A stretch of 64,000 bases of DNA from Artemisia argyi (GCA_030686995.1 CM060681.1:165352333-165416332); one strand, 5' to 3'. Counted from the stretch's first letter, positions 22,656 through 35,209 are shown. The notes: generated by a model from the letters alone, not told the origin. A program made the numbers and translations.

Positions 22656-25448
22656 CTAGATCATACCGTAAATCTTTTCCTTGGGTCGGTTTTCTTCTTT
22701 AAGTGCTTCATTCTGTATGGTAAGGATTTGGGATGGAAGGGGTGAGTAGATAGTCATCCCTAGTGATCTAACTCGAAGGGGTTTCAATCGTTCCTTTCGG
22801 CTTAACGCATCTGCTACTACATTAGCCTTTCCTGGGTGGTAACGGATCTCACAATCATAATCGCTGAGCAACTCTAGCCAGCGACGTTGCCTCATATTCA
22901 AATCCTTCTGATCCAAAATATGTTGAAGACTCTTGTGGTCTGTGTACACGGTACATTTGGTGCCATATAAGTAGTGTCTCCATAACTTGAGCGCAAACAC
23001 TACAGCTCCTAACTCCAAGTCGTGAGTTGTGTAGTTTTCCTCATGTTTCTTCAGTTGCCGAGATGCATAAGCTATTACCTCGCTTCTTTGCATCAAAACT
23101 GCTCCTAGTCCATGATAAGATGCGTCGCAATATACTATAAAGTCCTCATTTCCTTCTGGGAGGGCTAATATTGGAGCTTCACAAAGCTTTCGTTTTAACA
23201 ACTGGAAGGCTGCTTCTTCCTTTTCTTCCCAGATGTACTTCTCATTCTTTTGGGTTAGCTTAGTCAAAGGTTTTGCAATCTTAGAGAATCCTTCTATAAA
23301 TCTTCGGTAATAACCTGCGAGACCTAAAAATTGACGTATCTTCGTGGGGTTTGTAGGAGATGACCAACCTTTAACAGCCTCAATCTTTGCAGGGTCTACG
23401 TGAATGCCTTGACTATCGATGATGTGTCCTAAAAATTGTACGGTGCAAATCCAAAAGTCGCATTTGGAGAACTTAGCGTACAGTTCTTCTTTCTTGAGCA
23501 GTTCTAGAATGATTCGTAAATGTTCTGCGTGTTCTTCTTCGTTGCGAGAGTAGATCAAAATATCGTCGATGAATACTATTACAAACTTATCCAAGTAAGG
23601 TTTGCATACTCGATTCATTAAATCCATGAAAACTGCTGGTGCATTGGTCAGACCGAACGGCATTACTTGAAATTCGTAGTGACCATAGCGCGTTTTGAAT
23701 GCAGTTTTCGGGATATCCTCTTCTCGAACTCTTAGCTGATGATATCCTGATCTCAGATCAATTTTTGAGTACACACTCGATCCTTGTAATTGATCAAACA
23801 GATCATCAATTCGAGGCAATGGGTATCGATTCTTTACCGTAAGTTTATTCAACTCCCGGTAATCGATGCACATTCGAAAGGATCCATCCTTCTTCTTAAC
23901 AAATAAAGTTGGAGCTCCCCAAGGTGATGAGCTTGGTCGAATATATCCTTTGTCCGACAATTCCATTAGTTGTTCTGACAACTCTTCCATTTCAGATGGT
24001 GCTAGCCTATAAGGTGCTTTAGCCACTGGTGCCGCTCCAGGCACTAGTTCAATTTGAAATTCTACTTGACGTACGGGTGGAATACCAGGTAATTCTTCAG
24101 GGAATACTTCAGGAAAATCCTTAACGATAGGAACGTCATCGAGCTGCTTCTCGGATGTCTTATTTCCCGTAACTTGGGCCATGAATACTTGACATCCTTC
24201 CTTCATGTATTTTATCACTCGCATACATGAGATAATTCCATATCGAGGTTTGCTTTTGTCGCCCTGGATAATGAGTGTTTCATCCTTGAGTGGTATATGG
24301 ACGGCCTTTTCATCACAGTGAATCCTAGCACGATGGTGGGATAGCCAATCCATGCCGACGATAGCGTCGAAACTACCAAGTTGAACCGGCATAAGATCAA
24401 TGGCAAAAGGTTTTTCGGATAAGGTTAGGGTGCAATCTTTCATGATAGTATTGGTATCTATTAAATTCCCGTCAACCATTTCGACTTCGTAGGTGGTGTT
24501 TAGCTTAGAGGGGGTAACATTAAGTAAAGGGGCAAACGTGTCTGATATAAAACTCTTATCGGCGCCCGAATCAAACAATACTCTAGCATTATGATGGTTT
24601 AGTAGAAACGTACCGGTGACTACATCGGGTCCGTTTCCATCTCCGAGTAGGTATACCCTAGTTGGGGCATTGACTGGTTCATTTCCTTTTGGGCAGTTTC
24701 TCCGGATGTGTCCTACTTCTCCGCATCCGAAACAAGTGGGTGATATAACCTGTGTGTTGCTTCCTGTAGCCGGGATCCTACAGTTTCTGGTTTGATGACC
24801 GATCTTACGACATTTGTCACATCGGACGGTACAACGACCCTCGTGATGAAGTTTGCATCGCTGGCATTGGGGTTTCTGTCCGTTGTACCCTACGCCTTCC
24901 GTGGCGACGTAGACTCGGGGTTTTTCTTGTCTTTGATTCTGCTGTTGAGTGCCTCGGGTGTTGTGATATTGTGGGCGGTTCCGATTATTGTTGCGGTAGT
25001 TGTTGTTGCGGTGATGATTGTTGTAGCTTTGTTGGTTGTTGTTGTGATGATGGGTGGTTCTCTTATCGTCCAATTTCCTTTTAAGCTCATTGCATTTCAC
25101 TTCTCGGTCTAGAAGTTTCTGAGCAAGTTCCATTGCTGCTTCCAAGGTTGGCGGGTTTGCTGAGGTGAAATTTCCTTCAATACTCCTAGGGAGTCCTTCG
25201 ACATATTTCTCTAATGTCTTCTCATGATCGGGTACCATGGTAGGGCATAGTATCCTGAGTTCTTGAAATCTCCGGTTGTAACTTCTCAAGTCAACTCCTT
25301 TCACTATTAAGGCATGGAACTCATCCTCGAGTTTTCGCAGTTCGGAACGGGGACAATACTTCTTAAGTATTTTAGCCTTTAATTCAATCCAAGTAAGCTG
25401 ATGTGCTGCCTCTGCTCCTAGTGTTTGAACGATAGAGTTCCACCAGGA
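22656..25448 (-). pseudogene. pol: Tekay gag C-terminus, protease, reverse transcriptase, RNase H
   Basis: The open part is a long frame starting within gag (retrotrans_gag region, [18 protein letters not shown]). Next are an Asn/His-rich linker and two zinc knuckles ([28 protein letters not shown]). The protease is [13 protein letters not shown]. The RT spans [15 protein letters not shown] to the active-site motif FIDDILIYS. RNase H has [13 protein letters not shown] and [11 protein letters not shown] and ends at the [14 protein letters not shown] motif. A TAG (22656-22658) cuts it off from integrase and a TGA (25449-25451) from the gag N-terminus. Apart from these, the ~880 residues are uninterrupted, in line with a young copy. 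Confidence 0.93.
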
Positions 25449-25767
25449 TCAAGCGTCTTGCATTAGCGTTCCCGTTGCGAAGCTTACCTTGTTGTTTTCC
25501 GAGCATCCACTTCTTTGGAAAACAGTTTCACTTCTTTCAAACCATTGAGCTAATTCTGACACTCCTTCGGTTCCTTTGAAATACGTTGGTTGACATGCTC
25601 TTGTAAGTGCAGTAGCGGGGTGCCAGTGCATTTCCATCTCTATTACGGGCTTGTCCGGCTAAACCGGCATTAACGCCATCAGCAATTGCTTGCTGGATCG
25701 CTGCCGGGGTCATAACTTCGGGGTTTGCTGGTGCGGCGTTCGTGGTTGTTCTCCTAGTTCTAGCCAT
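25449..25767 (-). pseudogene. gag: Tekay gag N-terminus, frameshifted
   Basis: The start codon (25767-25765, MARTRRTTTNAAPANPEVM) opens a frame that carries PAAIQQAIADGVNAGL. It shifts near 25635 into the frame encoding KGTEGVSELAQWFERSETVF, ending in a TGA at 25449-25451 just before SWWN. The motif order is that of Tekay gag. At least one frameshift and one stop are present. Confidence 0.85.
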
Positions 25768-26129
25768 GTTGCTATAAAAGAAGGTATATTATTAGAACAT
25801 TTATAATAATCTTATCACGTTGAAAATACATATCGAGTAATAAATAGTTAAATATAGGTCGTAGTTACAATGATTTGATCATTGAAAAGGTTTAAATCGT
25901 AAATTATCGTATGTTGGGATGACACACATTACGAATAAGTTTGACCTGTATGAACCAATATATTACGATATAATGTATAGAGTTTGCAACGTAAATAAAG
26001 ATAAAATAAACTTCCATAAATCAATGTCAAGGTGTTACAACACTTATTGATACTTGTGCAAATGTTTACAAAACACGACAAGATATTCTTATTTGTAGGA
26101 CATTGATTTTTCTTAACAAGGTGATGGTC

Positions 26130-27182
26130 TCATGGTTTTCCTAAAGCTTTGTCTAGGCGGTTTTGGAGTTCTTGAATGGCAGTGGACATAGTTTCCATAG
26201 TTTGATCTCGAGTCCTTTCCCTTTCTCGAGATTCTAGCAGGGCTTGCCTAAGGCGTAGGTTTTCAGTGTTGATCCTCTCAATTTCTCGGTCTAAAGTTCC
26301 CAATGCTATTTCTGTTGAAGTGTTAGCCCCACATAGTGCTCCTATGAATTCCATTGATTCCCAAAATAGAGAATCCAACTTTTCAACCTTATCTTCTATT
26401 GCAAGATGACCAATTATGAGACTGTTCATATCATCTTCAAAGGTTTCTAGAAGTTCATGTGGAATCTTGTTGAGTATACTAGCAATGGAATCAAGTCGAT
26501 CTTCGTGGCGAACCATTCTTGCAGCTAACAATGGTATGGTATGGTGTATGGGTTCCCCAGTGACTGGCAAAATTCGGGAGGTAGAGTAAGAACTTTCCCC
26601 AAGTTCCCTTGTTGTTGGTGTTCCTTCTTGAGATCTCCAATATCGCATAATGGGCAACAAGAAAGACCATCTACGAGCATCTACTCGCTTGTGGGTCCTT
26701 CAGCGTCTGCGTTGAACTCAAGATTCTGAGGTGGTTGGGCGGATTGGGTAAGTCCTTCAGTGAGGTGATACTGGGACACTTCGGTAAGGTGCAGGTGGTG
26801 ATGCTAGTGGAGGTGATGCTACGGGTGATGGTGTTAGTGGCACAGTAGTAGTTTGGTTGTAGAAGATAGTTGGTAGTGGTGGTATCACTGGTGGTGCAGG
26901 TGGTGATGGCACAACTGATTCAGGTGGTATGACAAGAGCTGGTGCTGGTACAGCAGTACTTGCTTCATACGGCTGAAGTTGTCTAATTTGCCTAGATCGG
27001 CGAATCGGACCAGATGTTGCCAGAGGAGAAGCCTCTGTGTCAGATGCTGGCAGAAATTGTTGGCTTTGCATGTATCTGTCGGTAGCAGGAGACATAGGCA
27101 TAGGTGAGGTAGCATAGGCTGAAGTAACATCTTCAGTTCCTGAGTTTGAGGACAAGCTGATAGGGTGGGTGTTCGAAGACAT
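26130..27182 (-). pseudogene. Extra ORF between 5' LTR and gag of the Tekay element
   Basis: The likely start is the ATG at 27182-27180 (MSSNTHPISLSSNSG). The first part (27182-26757) is rich in Pro, Ser and Thr (RRSRQIRQL near residue 60, then a Pro-rich stretch). After a frame break between 26757 and 26660 the second part (26660-26130) has TTRELGESS, TGEPIHHTIPLLAARMVRH and a C-terminal coiled coil (ENLRLRQALLESRERERTR ... ELQNRLDKAL). It shares no motif with gag or pol. I recall similar GEPIHHT-containing stretches in predicted composite-family retroelement proteins, but its role is unknown. Confidence 0.65.
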
Positions 27183-27384
27183 GACACTGTAATAAATTTC
27201 CCGATTAGTAAATGTAAGCATAATATAATCAATTTAAAATGCTATAAGGTAAATAATACTTTTTACCAATTACTGGGATGCGTAGGCACGAAGGGCGTAG
27301 GATGGTATTTTATGAAAATTTTGTCCCGTTTAAAGTGTAGTTATAGTCCAATGTTCCAAAAACACTTGGTTCACTATAACCGTA

Positions 27385-27396
27385 GCTCTTATACCA
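27385..27396 (-). other. Primer-binding site of the Tekay element
   Basis: The complement reads TGGTATAAGAGC, 3 bp from the 5' LTR. It is one base off the tRNA-Met standard TGGTATCAGAGC. Confidence 0.85.
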
Positions 27397-27399
27397 ATC

Positions 27400-28371
27400 T
27401 ATAACACCCCCAAAATCGATCAATACAGCGGAAGACTTAAAATGTCAGCGGAAGACTTTTGGGGTATTATATCGTGGATCTTTCGTCACAATTATAGAAA
27501 ACGATTCAAGTGATCGTTCTAAGTTTTATTTAAAATACCAAATATTCATAATTCCAAGAGAATTCATTATTCAACAACAAGTTTTTATTTAAAGAGAAAT
27601 AAACGTTTCTTTATTTGCCCACTTCGTGCCTTTGCCATCCATTCCATTTAGTTACCTGTGAAAACATGCTAAAAGTCAACAAAAGTTGAGTGAAATTCAT
27701 AGGTTTATAATTAAGAGTTTGAACACAAGAGATAGATGCTTATTGTATATAAATACAAATAAACAAGTTAGAAAAATCGCATTCATTATTGTCTTAAGCT
27801 CATGACACTCAACGATTAAACAGACATCAATATTTTCCGTAATAATGATGTAAAATATATATAGCCCCCAAGATAGGTATTTGCCAGTAACCTGTGATAT
27901 TTAAATAAAGTGCATTTGGTAACTTTCCTCTAGCAACCAAATGGGGATTGTCAATCCCTAATAGATCTATTCACAATTATTTACGTTCACCCTTCAAGTG
28001 ATTAAAGTTCATGATCGAGGGACTTTTGGCAATAGCTACTTAAGCAATAATAAGATCAGGAAAAGACTTGTGTTCGGTTTTTGAGCATGTATCCCCCCCA
28101 CAAAAATAAGTTAAATGTGGGCTATGAACTCACCTTAGTAGGATAGTAGAACAATTGTAATCTCAACGATGCAAGGCAACGGCTTCACACACAACCTATA
28201 AGATATGGCATGTTTTAGTTTTTAAGTCTCGTTTTATTGCGAACGTTTATTATTAATTACGAGTAATCGATAAAGTGCATAGGCGATGTGTCACGTCGTA
28301 TATAAAATAGAAAATAGTTACGTATTGTTTTATTCGTCTAAATCTAGTTATCGTTATATAAATTTTATGCG

Positions 28372-28435
<64 letters not shown>

Positions 28436-30631
28436 TATTACTAAAAAAATCAATATTACTATTCAATCCTTTATGTTTCTCAATTTTACACTTTTTACCC
28501 TTAACGGAAAACATTTACGTCGTTAGTCCAAAATTATATATATTTACGTTTTTAGTCCAAAATATCAAATATTTACATTCATTATCCCTAAGTTTTAATA
28601 TTTACTGTTTATACCCTTAGAAAAACAGTTTTTATACTTTTCACCCAAAGTTTACAAACTTGACAATTTTAGTCCCTAACTCTCGAATATTTGCAAAAAT
28701 AGTCCAAAAATTTCCAAACTTAAAATTTAACATTTTTATTATTTCAATAAGCTCATAAGGTCTTAAACAGCTTATATTCACAGCTTATTAGCTTATTCTC
28801 TTCTTTTTCATTAAGTGGGCTTATCGATCCAATATTAAGGGCCCGTTAAGGATTTATGATCCAAGAGGTTTGGGGGTACATTTGTTTTATCGAAATCCAT
28901 ATTTTTAAGTTATAAAATTATTTCAAAAGAGCTTATTTGCTTAGCTTATCGTAATAAGCTAAAATGAGCTTTTTGGGCTTTTTGGCCCACGTAAGGTTTT
29001 TAAGTTTCTGAAAACTGGTTTCAATAGCGATTAGCTTTAGGTCTCGTTAAGTGATTAAATAAAGTTGTTAAGTCGATTTATTTATCATTCCCGTTAGTGT
29101 TCCAAGTAAACAAATAGGTCGTGTAAAAATACTTAGGGGTCGTGTGTTGAAATTAGAAATGTCGAGGCCAAAGTGTGGCCACAAACTCATGCGTAAAACT
29201 TGATAAAACTTGAAAATAAACCAAGTGTTTTAGCATATGTCGTATAGGTCCAAGTGACTTAGAAACGTGTGATTTATGTTGTGTTCTCGTTAATATAAGT
29301 CCAATGTTATTATAGGTATTCGTTAATGTCATAACTAAGAAATAGTATAACACATAAAATGTATACGTTATTTTTAAGATTTACGATTTATAGGTTCCAA
29401 GTGATTGTGTATAATATAACTATACGTATGTATATAACTTAGAAAGAAAAGTTTGTGTCTCACCTCACCTATAAAAGGTGGAGTAAAACAAGGCGTATGG
29501 TTCGTGGGATGGTTCAAAAGCTCCGTGGTTCACTTCACGTTCCTCCAAGGTTCAAATGGCTCCAATCCTTGCTTTCTAGGTTCGTTTTGAGACGTGGTTC
29601 TCCTAGCAATCCGTTCGTCCCTCCATCACTTCTCTCTCGTTAATATTTTTAGTGATATGGTACGTATAAGTGTATGAGGTGACTGAGCTTGCATGGAAAG
29701 TTTTTATAGTAACTTTTGGTGAGTGTAGACATGATAAGTTCACATGGTATTGTGTGTAGGATAGATACAAACGTATGCCACCTCTCTTCTTGTCCAATCG
29801 TGATGTTACAAAGCTAAGATTGAGTAAGATTGCCTCCTGTTCATTCCTGACATTCACAAGGTGTACATTGTTCATTTTGTTGCCATTGGGGAGCAAGGGT
29901 GGCAGTAAGGAATGTATTGCCACGTTTTTGGCTTATCTTTCAAGGTGAGTTTGGTGATTTACTTAGGGTGTTTCTAGGGAAGTTAACGAGCAAGAGTATG
30001 TATTGTTTCGGTCTCGTGTGATTCTTGGGTACTAGGTAAATCAAGATGTGCAATAACATTGGTTTGTTATGTGTAAAAATCGTTTAGTAATAGGGTGCGT
30101 TTGGGAGTGTCGCGGCTGGGAACAAAGAAAAGAAAACAAAAATTACAAAGGGTGCGTTTTAGGCTTGGCCTGGTGGGCTGCTGTTTTGTGTCGGCCCAAA
30201 GAAAAGAAAAAAAAAATAAAAAGGAGTCCGTTTGGTTTGTAATGTGGATTTCGTGGCCCAAAGGGTGTTGGGGCCCACATAGTGTGTCTCGATTATCGTG
30301 TCGAAGTTCAAAAATATTAGTGAGCGTTCTCGGAAAGTTTCGAAGGTTCGGGGAATATAAAAATAATATACGTTATTTAGACGAAATGTATTGTTTTAAA
30401 TATAAACGCGTTATATAAATCTTTATCGTTCGCAATAATTATAGGCTATCTAGGTCGTGTGTATGCATCGTTCCTGGGTAAACGGTCAATCACAGTTATC
30501 GTAGTGGTTCAATATCAAGCCATATCATTAAAAAAAATTGTTACCCGTAAAATGGTGTTAATTTATCGTAACATCGTCTTATTTATTCGTATGCATTTAC
30601 TAATCGTAAGGGAAATTTACGAGAGGTTACA
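27400..30631 (-). repeat. 5' LTR of the Tekay element
   Basis: This 3232-bp repeat partners 17838-21239. A single (AT)n block lies at 28376-28432 and a C7 run at 28093-28099. It ends in TTACGAGAGGTTACA at the junction with the interrupted Copia ORF3. Confidence 0.92.
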
Positions 30632-33303
30632 CTGGGCCCTGAGGCTTCAGGGACACAGGCTTCTAAGCCAAAAAGGAGACCTAGGCCCAAAAATGTCACC
30701 CTTGACCAGGCTCCACCACCCCCAGGGACAACGAAGGTCACTGACAAATCACAGTCAGTGCCCTTGGTCTACACGACTACTCCCAAAGATCCAGAAGGAA
30801 ACATACAACCCGCTGGTAGGGGAGCGCCTACCACTTATCCCGCTAACGTCTCTGGTACATCACAACCAGAGTCTCAGGGAGTGGCGGCCCCTAATTCTTC
30901 GATAGACCAGCACCAGTCTGTTGGAACGGGGGGCCTTAACATTTCACTAATTCCTAGTGATGATACTGAAGCACACCCGACAGTATCTGAAGGAGTCACA
31001 GGGGACAAAGACTCAGGGGGATTAAAACCACCCGCTGATATGGAACCTACACCCCCTCACGGAGCTTCTCATTCTTCACAAACTGACCCTGAGGACCAGA
31101 CGGACAAAACCCAGTCTGTTGGATTTGAGGGGTCAGGGAGCGACCATAACCAAGGCAATTCTTCTTCTGAAGAGGAGCCGGCTAGCCCATTTTAGCAGAT
31201 AGACTCAATGGCTACTTTTCAGGTTGTTCTTGGTTCTGATGATGATGATAGCAAAGTCGGTGAGGAAGAGTTCTATGAAGTTGGTGATGATATGGAGACT
31301 GAAGCAACAACCACTGCACAATCCCCTCTGTCTCCTGTTGCTCGATAAGAAAATGTACCAGAACCTTCCTCTCCTGAAAAATTGGCTAAGTATGATGACT
31401 CCAGGCCCCTCACTGAAAGAAAGCTGATGAAATTTCTGCAAAAGGCCTGCAAAGCCATCTACGATGATATCACTGGAGATGTGTTTGATATGCACACTGA
31501 GCAAGCTGTTCACTACTGCAACCTTAGGGAGTCAGTTGAAGCCTATCATGATAACACTTTCGAACAACAGGCTGATGTTGCATTCAAACTGACTACTCTT
31601 AATGGACATCTCAGCAAGTTCAATGAAACGCTCAGCAACATTACCAAGAGTGTTTCTACCATTCAAGAGTCTGTCAAAGATGATCCTGAACTCAACAAGA
31701 AAATCCTTCAGGCTGCTCAAACCTACCAACAGAATTTTGCTCAATTCACTGAGTTGGTGGATATGCTAAAGGCTGCAAATCTTCAAGGTCTCAATTCTTC
31801 CGTGGTGTCCATCTGCTCATCACTCAGTCTCATGGAGAAAAACTTGGCTGCTTGGGCTAAGTCCTCCAACTCCTTGGCCTGGAATCTTCGGCCAAGGATG
31901 TCTGCCATTGAGTCCTCTTAGGCTTCACTGGATGCCAAAGTGTCTACATTTCAGAAGGACACTGCTGACATCAAAAACATGCTCTCCGAACTTTACCAGG
32001 CCTTCAAGGGTCCTTCAGTGGCATCAACTCTTGCTCTCACTGACGCTGCGGCAACAGTTGAGGGGGAGAGATCCACTGAAGTCCCACAAACAGGAGTTCC
32101 TGATGCTTCCACTAGTAACCTTCCTCTCAGGCTGAGGGGGAGCGCATAATTGCAACCACTCCAATCTCATCCTTCCAGTCTCCTGAAATAACCACTCAAC
32201 CATCAATCCAGACAGACAAGGGCAAAGGCATTCTCACTGTTGTGTCTGAGCCTACAACTACATTGGTTGCTACTTCTTCAGTCATTAGACTGGACCCTGA
32301 TGCACCTGTCAGGATTGCCTTTCAAATGAATGGCGTTACATACTTGATGACTGAAGATGAAATCCAAGCTCATATGGATAAAGTGGAAAGACTGAAGAAA
32401 ATAGCTTTGGAGGAACAGGCAAGCAAGGCTACTCTCATTGAGGTGGTTAATGAGGAAGCCACTACTATTGGACTGAAGCCTCAAGACCTTGCACATAGAG
32501 AATGTGGTGAAAAGTTCAAAAAGGCTCAGGATGCTGCTCTGATCGCCCTAAAAGAAAAGAAGGAATCTAAACTAAAGAGATCTGCTGAAATCAGGCAACA
32601 AAACATTGAGAAGTATACATGGATCATGACACAGATACTGAACCCAGAACCTATCACTAATGTCAAGATTCACCAGAACTCTAAACCTGCTGTTCTCAGT
32701 GTCTACAGAGGTCAGGACAAACGACACTTTGAAGTTCATGATCCTTTCAGATTTGCTGACTTTGAGATCACTAAGCTTGATGAACTTGGTCCAATCATTG
32801 CAAAGAAGAACAATGTCGTTGTCAAGAACCTAATGAAATCCCTCAGGATTAGGTATGATCTATTGGCCAATAAGCATGAGGAACTTGGGATCCCTTCATT
32901 GCTACCAGCTTCAGTACCTGCCATTCAGGCTCCTCCTACTCAGTCTTCTAAAAGGAATAGGAAGAAGATAGAGACTGAACCAGAAGTCAGTGCTCCGGGT
33001 CTAAGCTGCAACAAAGCCCTCCCTGAAGGAGTTACATTTGTGAACAATTTGGTCATTGAGCAACCTGAGAGAGGTCTCTTCTTCACAGATGAGTTTGGAG
33101 ATCCAGCCTTCCAAAGATGGGCTGACATTGATCAAGCTGGAGTCAAGGCAATGGCAGGATACTTCTTTATGGCCAATCCCATCAAGAATGAGGCTAATGC
33201 AAGATTCTGTCATGACCTAAAAAACAAAATCAAAGAGCATCCTGATAAACACCTACTGAATAATAAGAGAGCCAAACTTGAAGCCATGGGTCTGAAGTTC
33301 TGA
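30632..33303 (+). pseudogene. SIRE-type third ORF, 3' part
   Basis: Immediately after the Tekay LTR the same ORF3 resumes in frame with GPEASGTQASKPKRRPRPK. The following ~180 residues are low-complexity Pro/Ser/Thr/Gly (GDKDSGGLKPPADMEP). A helical segment follows (LTERKLMKFLQKA ... LNKKILQAAQTYQQNFAQF ... AAWAKSSNSLAWNLRPRM). The C-terminal domain (32242-33303, 353 codons open) includes VRIAFQMNGVTYLMTEDEIQ, ECGEKFKKAQDA, PITNVKIHQNSKPAVLSVYR and FVNNLVIEQPERGLFFTDEF. Stops occur near 31193, 31346 and 31919, and a frame change near 32150. Predicted coiled-coil character and position after pol recall the env-like ORF position of SIRE elements, but I see no signal peptide or membrane segment. 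Function is unknown. Confidence 0.75.
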
Positions 33304-33497
33304 AGCCTGAGCATGTCTGCAACACCAACTATCTTTATTTACTTTGTTTTGTTTAGGATTTTAATATTCATGAATAATATTGATGTTTTGTTTAACATTC
33401 AGTGTCCTAAACAATACGTAGTAAGTCAGGATTATAGAGATAATACCTTTGCTATCTCTCACAAAACCCTGAAAACACTCAGGCTATTTGTATATCC

Positions 33498-33510
33498 AAA
33501 TAAGGGGAGA
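33498..33510 (+). other. Polypurine tract of the SIRE-type element
   Basis: AAATAAGGGGAGA lies directly before the right LTR, about 195 bp after the ORF3 stop. Confidence 0.85.
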
Positions 33511-34440
33511 CTAACCCAAACTCCTTAATCCAGGATTTGAACATAAAATATCCTAAGTGTTTCATAACCGAGAACATCAAACAAGTCACTGAATGCATAG
33601 TTGTTCAGTGAGTCATCCTCAAGACGCTCAGGGCGAATCTATGAAGAAAGGTTCAATCATTCAGTGAGGCGGTTCTCAGTGAATGATACCTAAGCCAAAG
33701 AAGAGGATGATGGACTCAGTGAGGGATGACAATAACTCATTGAGTTCCATGACTCCTCACCAACTAAGATCACTAAGTGAACAAAGACTAAAGATAAGAA
33801 GACTGAAGTAAAGGCGGGATTAGGCGGGATAAGTTTGAATGGATAAGGGATGGTCCTTATCATGCAAAGGTCAACTTTCCCTGAATGAGTATGATACCAA
33901 GAAGTGTGTCAACACTGAAGACCAGAAAGCATCCTTGTTCTTTACTACTTATAGTCAATTGTAACAGGGAAAAAATACCTATGTATTTTGTCCAATGTAG
34001 GTTGATGTAATATTGTCTTGTAGTCTTTGTCCATTAGGTAAGTGTTAGAAATTACTTGTGTATAAATAGAGAATAAGTGAGAGAGGTAAAGATTACGTTT
34101 GTGCACTTAATGCTTAGACATTCACAAACCAAATCTTTACTCTCTCCAAAGAACAACACAATCCCTGAGTTAGCTCAGCAGGATCTTAGTTGTCACTCAA
34201 ACTTAGTTTGGGTTTAGTGAGGAGTACACCATACTTGTCATTTCAATCCCAAGTGTTGTTCCGCAAACACTTGGGTATAATTCTTTTGATTAATTTCTAA
34301 TAAAGAATTAAACGTTGAAAAATTTTGTGTCTTTTCTTTTATGTTTATTTGCTTTTATAATTAATCAACACGTTGCTATACCATAGAACTTGGTTAGATT
34401 AACTTTGTAGTTAACCGTAACTAAGTAAAAGGGTCCAACA
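33511..34440 (+). repeat. 3' LTR of the SIRE-type element
   Basis: It matches 12910-13827 but starts CTAACCCAAACTCC, lacking the first ~14 bp of the left LTR terminus, and has an extra 'AAGATAAGAAGACTAAA/GGCGGGATTA' duplication near 33790-33830. The TATA box is at 34061-34068 and the end is GGGTCCAACA. Confidence 0.88.
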
Positions 34441-35209
34441 CAAACATCTCGTGATATCTCACGATTCTTACCTTCAACACGTTCCAAAAGCTAATAAAAT
34501 GGTGTTTGGGTGGTGGTATAGGCGGCGGTAACAAAATAATGGTGGGGAGGGTGAATACCAGCGCGTGTAGGGGTGGTTTAGAGAGAGGGGATGATGGTGG
34601 ACAAGATGATGGTGGCGGTGTGTTTGTTGGAGCGGCGGTGAGGGTGGCCGGAGGTGTGGCCGGCGGCAGTAAACAAGAGAGGGGTGGGGAGTGTTTGGAG
34701 AAGATGAGTGTGAAGTGAGGGTGTTGGTGTAAGGTTAGAGTAAGTATTATACCTGAATTTACAAGTTAGTCCATCAAGTTTCCTCCTTTTCCATTTTAGC
34801 CACAAGGTTTAGGTCTAATTATACTATTGGTTTATCGTCGTCTCCCGAAACACGAATACTTACTCCAAAAATATTAAACGTCGCCCAAAAACATCCATAT
34901 GTGTCACCATAAATTAAAAGACGTTTTTCCGATTGTTTTAAATATTCGCACGTTTATATTAAATAAAACACAACCGTTTTCAGTAAAATTGGTATTATTA
35001 GGTTTTTCCTAGTGCCGGAGTCAACGTAGTGCCTAATTAACCGTAACAATAAAATCACACGAAATATATACCATATGAAATCAATAATTCGATTTAAACT
35101 CCACATACAATTCAAATTTCAAAATCACTCGTTTAAATTTTACAAAATCTATTGAGAATAAACTCCAAATATTTTATATCGTTAAGTTTTAATGTAATGC
35201 GGGTTTTCA
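34441..35209 (-). mobile_element. Solo Tekay-type LTR, second part
   Basis: This is the continuation of 10330-12909 after the Copia insertion. It ends GCGGGTTTTCA, a degenerate counterpart of the GGGTGTTACA terminus. A G-rich stretch (34500-34700) gives glycine-rich frames without coding support. Confidence 0.6.

Larger units (their letters stand above)
17838..30631 (-). mobile_element. Complete Tekay-type Ty3/gypsy chromovirus
   Basis: The LTRs are 17838-21239 and 27400-30631, both starting TATAACACC and ending GGTTACA. Target flanks are CAGGG (17833-17837) and CTGGG (30632-30636), one mismatch. On the minus strand the order is 5' LTR, primer-binding site, extra ORF, gag, protease, RT, RNase H, integrase, chromodomain, purine tract, 3' LTR. 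The chromodomain after integrase and the >3-kb LTRs identify the Tekay (Del) lineage. gag-pol carries at least three in-frame stops and two frameshifts, so it is not autonomous now. The LTR pair is nearly identical outside microsatellites, implying a fairly young insertion. Confidence 0.92.
12910..34440 (+). mobile_element. SIRE-type Ty1/Copia element, rearranged and split by a Tekay insertion
   Basis: Long direct repeats (12910-13827 and 33511-34440) bound the element. Flanks are CAAAT (12905-12909) and CAAAC (34441-34445), a target duplication with one mismatch. A tRNA-Met primer-binding site follows the left LTR and a purine tract (33498-33510) precedes the right one, so the element reads left to right. 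Inside are the N-terminal part of gag on plus, an inverted 2.3-kb block (rest of gag, protease, integrase start) on minus, and a third ORF on plus. The integrase core, reverse transcriptase and RNase H are missing. A 12.8-kb Tekay element interrupts ORF3. Without that insert the element is about 8.7 kb. Confidence 0.88.

Noticed and set aside
24792..25112. Hydrophobic 106-codon plus-strand frame resembling a membrane protein
   Set aside because: It is antisense to the Asn/His-rich linker and zinc-knuckle region of Tekay gag; the Val/Leu runs are complements of AAC/CAC codons.
28253..28453. Open frame with alternating Tyr-Ile
   Set aside because: It is a translation of an (AT)n microsatellite in the LTR.
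34506..34718. Glycine-rich open frame
   Set aside because: It is a G-rich low-complexity portion of the solo LTR, without a start context or homologous domain.
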